NCBI GenBank assembly: GCA_902616675.1 | Contig: CACMTV010000003.1 | Location: 1-64,000, forward strand | Direction: 5' to 3' | From: an uncultured Pelagibacteraceae bacterium | GTDB lineage: Bacteria; Pseudomonadota; Alphaproteobacteria; Pelagibacterales; Pelagibacteraceae | DNA length: 64,000 nt | Shown here: positions 9,929 through 17,663 of the stretch, piece after piece | Layout of the letters: each line of letters opens with the position of its first letter | Numbering within the stretch: the first letter of the stretch is position 1 | The notes under the pieces: generated by a model | Database searches by the model: none | What the model saw: only the letters and a program-made list of their open reading frames with translations | What the model was told of the DNA's origin: nothing | Translations under genes and position numbers: made by a program

Positions 9929-10118
9929 AGAAATAGGCCAACAAGACTAAAACAATAATTGCTATAAATTGAAGCAAAACTCTTAACTGCATTAACTTAT
10001 TTGAATATTTTTTACTAGTACTACCACCTTTGAATAAAGTATAAATACCTAATATCAAAACTATGGCAACAGCACCTAGAAGAGAAAAGCCTATAAAGTT
10101 AAATAAGAGTTCTGACAT
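9918..10118 (-). CDS. HIG1-domain twin-transmembrane protein
   Basis: Two TM helices flanking KYSNKLMQLRVLLQ, a typical alphaproteobacterial HIG1-like motif. Confidence 0.8.
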   Translation of the reverse strand: MSELLFNFIGFSLLGAVAIVLILGIYTLFKGGSTSKKYSNKLMQLRVLLQFIAIIVLVLLAYFFKN

Positions 10119-10133
10119 AATGAGATATATATA

Positions 10134-10787
10134 ATGAGCTACTCACTAAATACAACTATTATTAATTTATCTGAGAAACAAAAACCTGATAATGCTGTTA
10201 TACTTTGCCACGGATATGGAGGAGATGGAAATGATATTTCAATATTAGCGAACTATTGGAAAAACTATCTTCCAAAAACAGTTTTTATATGTCCAGACGC
10301 TCCAGAGAGATGTGCAGTGAGCCCAACCGGTTTTCAATGGTTCGACTTAATGGACCAAACAAGAGATGAAATTTTAACCAAATCACTAGTCGCAGAAATG
10401 AGATTAAATAAATTGATCGATGAAGTTAAATTAGAATATAAATTATCAGCAGATAAAATTATTTTATGTGGTTTTAGCCAAGGATGTATGATTAGTTTAC
10501 AAACTGGCTTGAAAAGGGAAGATAAGATTAATTCGATTATTGGTTATTCAGGTAAAATAATTGACATAAAACATATAGAGAACAATATTAAATCTAAACC
10601 TGATATTATATTGATGCATGGGGAAAAAGATGAAGTGGTTCCGGTAAGTTTCTTGCTTGAAGCAATAGAGCTGTTTAATAGAATTAATTATAAGATAGAA
10701 ACTAAGATTTTTGAAAATTGTGAGCATAGAATACCTCAAGAGGGCTCAAGTCTTGGCCTAGAATTTATAAAAAAAAAATTATACTAA
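10134..10787 (+). CDS. Alpha/beta hydrolase, phospholipase/carboxylesterase family
   Basis: VILCHGYGGDGND, GFSQGCMISLQ nucleophile elbow, HGEKDEVVP. Confidence 0.88.
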   Translation: MSYSLNTTIINLSEKQKPDNAVILCHGYGGDGNDISILANYWKNYLPKTVFICPDAPERCAVSPTGFQWFDLMDQTRDEILTKSLVAEMRLNKLIDEVKLEYKLSADKIILCGFSQGCMISLQTGLKREDKINSIIGYSGKIIDIKHIENNIKSKPDIILMHGEKDEVVPVSFLLEAIELFNRINYKIETKIFENCEHRIPQEGSSLGLEFIKKKLY

Positions 10788-10846
10788 TAACAATATGTCA
10801 CAAAATTAAAACTTGATTTAATTTTTTTTATCATTTAGCTTTAGGT

Positions 10847-11416
10847 ATGATTATTTCTGCAAATGATAAAGTGCCTTTAGAAAAATGTCCTGCTTTAGTT
10901 TTAAATGCTGATTTCAGGCCATTAAGTTATTACCCCTTATCTTTATGGTGCTGGCAAGATGCAGTTAAGTCTGTTTTTTTGAATAGAGTAAGTATAGTTT
11001 CAAATTATAAAAGAAAAATCAGAAGTCCTTCTTTTGAAATGAACTTACCAAGTGTGATTGCACTAAAAAATTTTATTAAACCATCAGATAATCCAAATTT
11101 CACAAGATTTAACGTTTTTTTAAGAGATAAATTTACTTGCCAATATTGCGGTGATAAAAAAGATCTAACTTTTGATCATCTTTTGCCAAAGTCAAAAGGT
11201 GGAATTACAGATTGGGAAAATGTTGTAACAGCATGTTCTACTTGCAACGTTAAGAAAGGTGGAAAATTATTTGAAGCAAGTGGGATGAAATTATTTAATA
11301 AACCTTATAGACCTACAGTTGACGATTTACATAAAAATGGAAGAAATTTTCCACCAAATTTTTTACATGAAAGTTGGATGGATTATCTGTATTGGGATAT
11401 CGAATTAGAACCTTAA
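10847..11416 (+). CDS. HNH endonuclease family protein
   Basis: CQYCGDKKDLTFDHLLPKSKGGITDWENVVTACSTCNVKKGG, complete HNH with zinc CxxC pairs. Confidence 0.92.
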   Translation: MIISANDKVPLEKCPALVLNADFRPLSYYPLSLWCWQDAVKSVFLNRVSIVSNYKRKIRSPSFEMNLPSVIALKNFIKPSDNPNFTRFNVFLRDKFTCQYCGDKKDLTFDHLLPKSKGGITDWENVVTACSTCNVKKGGKLFEASGMKLFNKPYRPTVDDLHKNGRNFPPNFLHESWMDYLYWDIELEP

Positions 11417-11950
11417 TTAAATTTTCTCTGAAATCGCAATCGCAACTCTTGATGAGGTTTTTATTACTTTATCTAAAATACTGTATAATCCTGTCTTTGT
11501 TGCTCCACTTTCATATGCAATATCTTTATGATCTAATTCGTCCTGACGAAACTTCATAATCTTTTTTTTTAACTCTTCCTCATCTTCTTTTAATTTATAA
11601 GTTTGATCTTTGTAGTGTCCGTCAATTACCTCTTCTACTGATGCTGTACATAGCATTGCAGCCTTTTTCCCTAACATAGCAGTACTAAACCCTAAAGTTA
11701 TTCCCATTAAGTCCCATAAAGGCAGAAGTTTAGTGGGCTTGATATTTCTTTTTTGTATTTCTTTATCAAAAAATTCAAAGTGTTCTCTTTCATGTTCTCG
11801 CATATCCTCAATTTTTCTTTTTAACTCTTCATCTTGTTTAAAAGTTTTTAAAGCTAATAACTGACCTTCATATATTTTAATTGCACCACGTTCTCCGGCG
11901 TGATCAACTCTTATAATTTCTTCTAAAGTTTTTTTATCTGTTTTATTCAT
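11417..11950 (-). CDS. coq7: Demethoxyubiquinone hydroxylase
   Basis: IIRVDHAGERGAIKIYEGQL, REHEREHFEFF, ASVEEVIDGHY, DELDHKDIA di-iron motifs. Confidence 0.95.
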   Translation of the reverse strand: MNKTDKKTLEEIIRVDHAGERGAIKIYEGQLLALKTFKQDEELKRKIEDMREHEREHFEFFDKEIQKRNIKPTKLLPLWDLMGITLGFSTAMLGKKAAMLCTASVEEVIDGHYKDQTYKLKEDEEELKKKIMKFRQDELDHKDIAYESGATKTGLYSILDKVIKTSSRVAIAISEKI

Positions 11951-12411
11951 TTTTTAATTATTAATTTAAACAATATATAGCTTACAACAATAGATAAAAC
12001 TGCGTTAAATGTAGCAAGGGATAAACCGAAAATCTTGAAAGTGACGTCCTTACAACTTACTGGGGTTTTTTCTAAGGTTTTTAAAAGCTCATCTGGATTT
12101 TGAATATTGCTATTTAAACCTAATTCACATAATAAACTTTCACTAAATATACCCTGTTCAATACCTATGTGATAAATAGAAATTACTGATCCAAAAACAA
12201 AAAATAAAAGTATGATTATTAAAATTTTTTTTTCCCATTTATTTATAAACAAAAGAAGAGAGCCTAATATTATAGATCCAATGTAAGGAATACGCTCAAT
12301 TTTACATAAACTGCAAGGTTCATGACCTAAAATAAATTCAACAAAATAAGCAAAACTAAGCGCTACAAAACTTAGAATAATTAATGAATTTAAAATAATT
12401 TTTTTATTCAT
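11947..12411 (-). CDS. dsbB: Disulfide bond formation protein DsbB family
   Basis: EPCSLCKIERIPY (CxxC), four TM segments; start moved to MNKKIIL, removing the overlap with the DedA gene. Confidence 0.88.
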   Translation of the reverse strand: MNKKIILNSLIILSFVALSFAYFVEFILGHEPCSLCKIERIPYIGSIILGSLLLFINKWEKKILIIILLFFVFGSVISIYHIGIEQGIFSESLLCELGLNSNIQNPDELLKTLEKTPVSCKDVTFKIFGLSLATFNAVLSIVVSYILFKLIIKK

Positions 12412-12412
12412 A

Positions 12413-13009
12413 TCATTTAAAGTAAAAATAAAATACCAGACCAATCAAAACAATTAAAATTCCAATAAATGTAAACCACTTAAAGCCCTCTTTCCTCAGA
12501 AGGATTTCAAATTTATCTCCAAATTTCATCGACAGATATGAAATTATAAAAAATCTTAAACCTCTAGATATGAGACTTATAATTATAAATATATAAAGAT
12601 TAAATCCTATAAAACCACTTGTGATAGTAAAAACTTTATAAGGAAGTGGAGTAAAGCCAGCTAAAAATAAAGTACCGATCCAAAAAAACAAACCCGCTTT
12701 ATTTGTAAGTTTATCTTGTAATTCAAAAACCTTATCCTCGTAATTATAAAACTCTATAATAGACATGGAAAATTCCAAAAATAAACTGCCTAAAAAATAA
12801 CCTAAAATTCCACCTAAAACTGAAAATATTGTTGCTATCAAAAAAATTTTAACATATTCCTCTTTTTTAGCTAAGACCATTGGAACAATCATTACATCTG
12901 GAGGAATAGGAAAAAACGAACTTTCAATAAAAGATATAAAAGCTAGGAAAGGCTTTGATAATTTATGTCTAGCTAAATTTAAACATCTATCATATAATTT
13001 CTCTAACAT
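12413..13009 (-). CDS. DedA/SNARE-associated (YqaA-like) membrane protein
   Basis: FIESSFFPIPPDVMIVPMVLA, GFTPLPYKVFTITSGF. Confidence 0.88.
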   Translation of the reverse strand: MLEKLYDRCLNLARHKLSKPFLAFISFIESSFFPIPPDVMIVPMVLAKKEEYVKIFLIATIFSVLGGILGYFLGSLFLEFSMSIIEFYNYEDKVFELQDKLTNKAGLFFWIGTLFLAGFTPLPYKVFTITSGFIGFNLYIFIIISLISRGLRFFIISYLSMKFGDKFEILLRKEGFKWFTFIGILIVLIGLVFYFYFK

Positions 13010-13026
13010 TATTCACTTATATAAAC

Positions 13027-14112
13027 ATGTCAGAAGAAAAAGAAATAAAAAATTTAGATAATCTCACAAAGATAGATTTTAAAAAAAAGCAGACAGCATT
13101 TAATGATGAATTCATAAGTAGATCAGAAGTCCATTCTATATTATCTTCAAATTTTGGGCGAATTAGTGACCACTGGTTCAAATTTTCTACCACATGGAAC
13201 TACAACGCTTATCAAACATTTATGGACATGGATAAATATTTGATACTAATTTATCTTGTTCAGAAGTCTTTTCGTCACTACGCAGATATTCATATTATTC
13301 ATTCTGAGGAACAATTTTATACAAAAGAAGAATTTGAGATTGAGAGAATTAATTTGATCGAAATTTCTAACGACCTATCAATTGCAAAAGAAACTGTGAG
13401 AAGAAAAATAAATGAATTAAATGAAGATCAGATAATTATGAGAAAAGGTAAAAAAATTGTTTTAAAACCTCTCACTTTTGTTCATCAAAGACCAAAGCAT
13501 TCAATTAAAACCTTGTCCCATTTTTTACATGTTTGTTCTAAATACTTAGCCACTCAGGACTGGTTTGGTCAACCTGTCGAGGCAAAAAAAATAGAGGATT
13601 TTACTAGGACAAATTTTACACTGGTGTGGAGATTTTTCTTTAGATTTAAAATACCATTTTTAATCAGACAAAGAAAATTTCATGGCGATTTAGAAAGCTT
13701 TATTGTTTCTGGTACTATATTTGCTAACAACATAGTTAGATTAAAAGAAAAATATAAGGATAATCCTGTAACTCAAAAAACTTATTCAAATGATCTTGGG
13801 GAAGAAAATTTCGTAGAATGGGCAAAATTTATAATATTATCCAAAGAACCTATTCTCGGAATGAATGCATCCTCAATTTCTGAAATTACTGGAATTCCTA
13901 GAGCAACTGTAATAAGAAAACTTAGAATTTCCGAAAAGACTGGTATGATATACAAAAACAAACAGCAACTTTACACAATTGGAAAGAGTTATAAAGCAAA
14001 ACTTAAAGATCTTGGAAAAGTATTTTCTGAGAACCAAATAGATTTATGCAAGTTTGTATCGACTTTCTTTGAGCTTTATAGAAATCCTGTTATAAACAAA
14101 AATCTTAAATAA
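13027..14112 (+). CDS. Putative transcriptional regulator with two winged-HTH-like segments
   Basis: ISNDLSIAKETVRRKINELNEDQIIMRKGKKIVL and ISEITGIPRATVIRKLRISEKTGMIYKNKQQLYTI both look like wHTH DNA-binding units. Confidence 0.65.
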   Translation: MSEEKEIKNLDNLTKIDFKKKQTAFNDEFISRSEVHSILSSNFGRISDHWFKFSTTWNYNAYQTFMDMDKYLILIYLVQKSFRHYADIHIIHSEEQFYTKEEFEIERINLIEISNDLSIAKETVRRKINELNEDQIIMRKGKKIVLKPLTFVHQRPKHSIKTLSHFLHVCSKYLATQDWFGQPVEAKKIEDFTRTNFTLVWRFFFRFKIPFLIRQRKFHGDLESFIVSGTIFANNIVRLKEKYKDNPVTQKTYSNDLGEENFVEWAKFIILSKEPILGMNASSISEITGIPRATVIRKLRISEKTGMIYKNKQQLYTIGKSYKAKLKDLGKVFSENQIDLCKFVSTFFELYRNPVINKNLK

Positions 14113-14154
14113 ACTCTTTAATTTAATCGTTAATTCATAATATACTTTAACTTA

Positions 14155-14241
14155 GGGCGAATGGTGGAACTGGTAGACGCGCCGGACTCAAAATCCGGTG
14201 GTAGCAATACCTTGAGAGTTCGAGTCTCTCTTCGCCCACCA
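14155..14241 (+). tRNA. tRNA-Leu (CAA)
   Basis: GGGCGAA...TTCGCCC acceptor stem, class II variable arm, anticodon loop CTCAAAA, GTTCGAGTC T-loop, encoded CCA. Confidence 0.97.
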
Positions 14242-14245
14242 ATTT

Positions 14246-15922
14246 ATGGATGTAAGCAAATTAAATAGTCTAGTTGAACTTTATTTCAAAAAAATTGAAG
14301 AAGTGGATGGCAAAAAACCATTTTTAAAATGGTTAAAGCCAAATAAACCAACATATACGTGGGAAGAAATAACTTTGAACATCTTTAAACTTACTGAGAA
14401 AATAAAATCACTAATTAACGAGGGGGATAGATGTTTAATATTATCTGAAAACAGACCTTACTGGTTAATGACTGATATTGCTATAATGAACGCAGGTGGT
14501 ATTTCGGTTCCAATATTTACAACTTATTCAGCTAATGACTATGAATATATTTTAAATGACTGTAAGCCTTCAATTATATTTGTTTCTGATCAAAATCAAT
14601 TTAACAAAATTAAAAAATTTATTAATGGTGATATAAAAAAAATTATTTCATTTGAAAAAATTGATACTGATAGTTTGTGGATAAAAGATATTACTGATAA
14701 GGAGATCAGTAAAAAAATTATAAATGAAAAGTTAAAAAGGAACATGCCAGCATGTATAATTTATACCTCAGGCACATCAGGAAATCCTAAGGGTGTAGTA
14801 TTAAGCCATGGTGGAATTTTATCAAACTGTGAAGGTGCTGTTGAGCTATTAGAAACTCTAACAAATAAAAAAGATCCTATATTTTTAACTTGGTTACCTT
14901 TATCTCATTCATATGAACACACTGTCCAATTTATACAAATCATAGTTGGTGCAAAAGTTTATTATGCAGAAAGTTTAGAAAAATTAATCTCAAATATGGG
15001 TGTTGCAAAACCAACAATTATGACAGCTGTCCCAAGGTTCTATCAAAATTTATATACAAAAATAAATATGAATTTTGAGAAACAGAGTGGTCTTAAAAAA
15101 TATTTAATTTTTAAGACATTATTTTTAGGAAAAAAAATACTCAGAAAAGAGAAATTAAGTCTCTTTGAAAAAATCTTAAATTTTTTATGTGAACTATTAG
15201 TTAGAAAAAAAATCAGAGGGCAATTTGGTGGAAATCTTCAGGCTTTCGTTTCGGGAGGTGGAGCTCTAGATCAAAATATTGGAGAATTTTTAAATTCCGT
15301 GGGTTTGCCAACTTTGCAGGGATATGGTTTAACCGAGGCCTCTCCAGTGGTAAGTTGCAATTTGCCAGATTTAGTAAAAGTCGAAACAGTAGGACCTCCA
15401 TTTAGAACAAATAAAGTTAAAATTGCAAAAGACGGTGAAATTCTAATAAAAGGTGAAAATGTTATGTTGGGATATTGGAATCTAAAAGAGGAGACTGAAA
15501 AAGTAATTAGAGACGGATGGTTACATACTGGAGATATAGGGGAATTAGATAACAATAATTATTTAAAGATTACTGACAGAAAAAAAGATTTAATTGTCAA
15601 TATTGGGGGAGATAACATTTCACCAAGTAAAATAGAAAATATTTTATGTTTAAATGAAAATATAAAACAATGTTTTGTTTATGGAGATAAAAAAAATTAT
15701 CTAGTTGCATTAATTGTAGGTAAAAAAGAAATTAATAACGATCAAATTAAACTTGTAATTGAAAATACAAATAAAAATTTAACTTTAATAGAAAAAATAA
15801 AAAAATTTGTATTAATTCATGAAGAATTTACGATTGAAAACAGAATGTTAACACCAACTTTAAAGTTAAAAAGAAAAGAAATAATTAAAAATTATAAACA
15901 ACAACTAGAAAATCTTTACTAA
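14246..15922 (+). CDS. Long-chain acyl-CoA synthetase (AMP-binding)
   Basis: IIYTSGTSGNPKGVVLSHGG P-loop, GYGLTEASPVVS, GWLHTGDIGELDNNNYLKITDRKKDL. Confidence 0.93.
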   Translation: MDVSKLNSLVELYFKKIEEVDGKKPFLKWLKPNKPTYTWEEITLNIFKLTEKIKSLINEGDRCLILSENRPYWLMTDIAIMNAGGISVPIFTTYSANDYEYILNDCKPSIIFVSDQNQFNKIKKFINGDIKKIISFEKIDTDSLWIKDITDKEISKKIINEKLKRNMPACIIYTSGTSGNPKGVVLSHGGILSNCEGAVELLETLTNKKDPIFLTWLPLSHSYEHTVQFIQIIVGAKVYYAESLEKLISNMGVAKPTIMTAVPRFYQNLYTKINMNFEKQSGLKKYLIFKTLFLGKKILRKEKLSLFEKILNFLCELLVRKKIRGQFGGNLQAFVSGGGALDQNIGEFLNSVGLPTLQGYGLTEASPVVSCNLPDLVKVETVGPPFRTNKVKIAKDGEILIKGENVMLGYWNLKEETEKVIRDGWLHTGDIGELDNNNYLKITDRKKDLIVNIGGDNISPSKIENILCLNENIKQCFVYGDKKNYLVALIVGKKEINNDQIKLVIENTNKNLTLIEKIKKFVLIHEEFTIENRMLTPTLKLKRKEIIKNYKQQLENLY

Positions 15923-16129
15923 ATTAAATTTAATATTAATTTAATTACATTAAAAAAACATTGATATTACTTATCTTTTTAACTTTAAAATTTAACAATT
16001 AAAATTTAAAAAAAATTAAATTTTTTTTAAAAAAGACACTTTACTTTGTGTTTGACATCAAACAAAAAAAACTTAAAGATTAATAATCAAAACGAATCAT
16101 AAAGATTTGTTTATAAACAGGGAGATAAG

Positions 16130-16195
16130 ATGGCTAAAAGAAGAAAAAAAGCTAAAAAGAAAAAAGCTAAAAAAAGAAGAAGAAGAAGAAGATAG
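16130..16195 (+). CDS. 21-aa polybasic peptide MAKRRKKAKKKKAKKRRRRRR; not in ORF track
   Basis: SD-like GGGAGA 6 nt before ATG, upstream TTGACA at 16052, strong terminator after the stop; 17 of 21 residues are K or R. Confidence 0.65.
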   Translation: MAKRRKKAKKKKAKKRRRRRR

Positions 16196-16220
16196 TACTC
16201 TTCTAAATTCTTTGTTAATT

Positions 16221-16254
16221 AAACGCCCTTTTTAATAATTTAAAAAGGGCGTTT
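16221..16254. terminator. Bidirectional intrinsic terminator
   Basis: AAACGCCCTTTTTA-ATAATT-TAAAAAGGGCGTTT between the polybasic ORF (+) and carD (-). Confidence 0.85.
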
Positions 16255-16260
16255 CTAATT

Positions 16261-16932
16261 TTAACCCTCAAGTAAATTTTTGTTTCTACCTAAGGCTTTA
16301 TCCATCTTCTTCTGAACTTCTTCAGGAGTAGTTTTAAGTACAGCTTCAAATTCTGATTTTAGTCTATCATAAGCTTTTTCAAACAACTGTCTTTCAGAGT
16401 AAGATTGATCCGCTATAATATCAGTATTTTTGTTTAAATCCTTTACTACCTCGGCGAGATCGTAAATTTTACCAGAATTTATTTTTTGATCATATTCTTG
16501 AGCTCTTCTACTCCACATAGTTCTTTTGATTTTTGGCTTTGTTTTTAATATTGAGACACATTTATTAATTTGGTTTACTGAAGAAATAGGTCTTAGATTT
16601 GATTGTTGATTAATTGGTACTGTTAAAGTCAGCTTTTCTTTTTCAATAAAAATTTTATAAAATTGAATTTCAATTTGTCCAATTTTAGCTTTTTCAACTG
16701 CAGTTATTTTACCAACACCATGCTTTGGATATACTACAAAATCCTTAACACTATACTGTTTTTTTTCTGTAGCTTGTTTTTTAATTTTTTTAATTTCCGG
16801 CTTTTCTTCCTGATTATGACTTGTTTGTTTTTTTGGCGCTTCTTCTATTTTTGTTTTTTTTAACAGTATTTTTTTTACTTTTTTAACTCTTTTAACTTTT
16901 TTAACTTTTTTAACTTTTCTCTTTTTTGGCAT
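16261..16932 (-). CDS. CarD/CdnL-family transcriptional regulator with Lys-rich N-terminal extension
   Basis: FVVYPKHGVGKITAVEKAKIGQIEIQFYKIFIEKEKLTLTVPI is the CarD RNAP-interaction domain. Confidence 0.92.
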   Translation of the reverse strand: MPKKRKVKKVKKVKRVKKVKKILLKKTKIEEAPKKQTSHNQEEKPEIKKIKKQATEKKQYSVKDFVVYPKHGVGKITAVEKAKIGQIEIQFYKIFIEKEKLTLTVPINQQSNLRPISSVNQINKCVSILKTKPKIKRTMWSRRAQEYDQKINSGKIYDLAEVVKDLNKNTDIIADQSYSERQLFEKAYDRLKSEFEAVLKTTPEEVQKKMDKALGRNKNLLEG

Positions 16933-16934
16933 AA

Positions 16935-17273
16935 TTATTTAAAAGGTTTTTCTGAAAAATGCTTTTCTAGTTTATTCTTAATTTTTTCGTATTTTTTATG
17001 CTCTGGCATAGGATCTTTTTTTTTATTAATATTAGGCCATATTGCAGAAAACTTTTTATTTAGCAACAGCCATTTATCCTTATTTTCTATATCGGTTGTG
17101 TCAGGTACTATTGCCCCAATAGGACATTCTGGTTCACATACGCCACAATCAATACATTCATCAGGATTTATAGCTAGCATATTTTCACCCTCGTAAAAAC
17201 AGTCTACCGGACAAACTTCTACGCAATCAGTCAGCTTACATTTAATACATTCATCTTTAACTATATAAGTCAT
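16935..17273 (-). CDS. fdxA: 7Fe-type ferredoxin FdxA
   Basis: [55 protein letters not shown]. Confidence 0.96.
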   Translation of the reverse strand: MTYIVKDECIKCKLTDCVEVCPVDCFYEGENMLAINPDECIDCGVCEPECPIGAIVPDTTDIENKDKWLLLNKKFSAIWPNINKKKDPMPEHKKYEKIKNKLEKHFSEKPFK

Positions 17274-17662
17274 TTTGATTTTATAAGTTTCATTTTTATT
17301 TCACCGCTTTCTTTATCTGAAAAATAGATTAACCCACAAATTCTTCTCATTAGATTAGATTCATATAAATCAACATTATCATCGGATATTAGAATTTTCC
17401 ACAATTCTTCAATTATTTCACTTTTAGTTTTTAAAGGGCTATCTTTGATTATTTTAGTGTAATCTAAAAGTTGATTTGAATTAGCTTCTAGTTTTTCAGC
17501 TTCACTCATAATTTTTTCTATTTCAATACTGTCTTCAGTATTATTTTTTATGAAACTTATAATAATTTTTTTTTCCTTTTCTGAATATATCTCATCAATC
17601 TTTGCTGCATGAATAAGTAATGCTGCAATTCCGATAATTTGTTTTTGTTCTAATTTTAGCAT
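17270..17662 (-). CDS. TerB-family-like protein
   Basis: All-helical; [25 protein letters not shown] and [25 protein letters not shown] resemble the TerB repeated acidic helices. Confidence 0.7.
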   Translation of the reverse strand: MLKLEQKQIIGIAALLIHAAKIDEIYSEKEKKIIISFIKNNTEDSIEIEKIMSEAEKLEANSNQLLDYTKIIKDSPLKTKSEIIEELWKILISDDNVDLYESNLMRRICGLIYFSDKESGEIKMKLIKSK

Positions 17663-17663
17663 T

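Noticed and set aside
10847-11416. HNH nuclease considered as a defence or homing gene
   Set aside because: Stand-alone HNH protein of the type common in alphaproteobacterial core genomes; no restriction/methylase partner, intron or repeats nearby
15915-15950. AATTAAATT...AATTTAATT inverted repeat after the acyl-CoA synthetase
   Set aside because: Almost pure A/T; likely chance in this base composition and no T-run terminator architecture
17270-17662. TerB-like gene considered as a tellurite-resistance/defence island
   Set aside because: No terA/C/D/E/Z neighbours; sits in a housekeeping cluster
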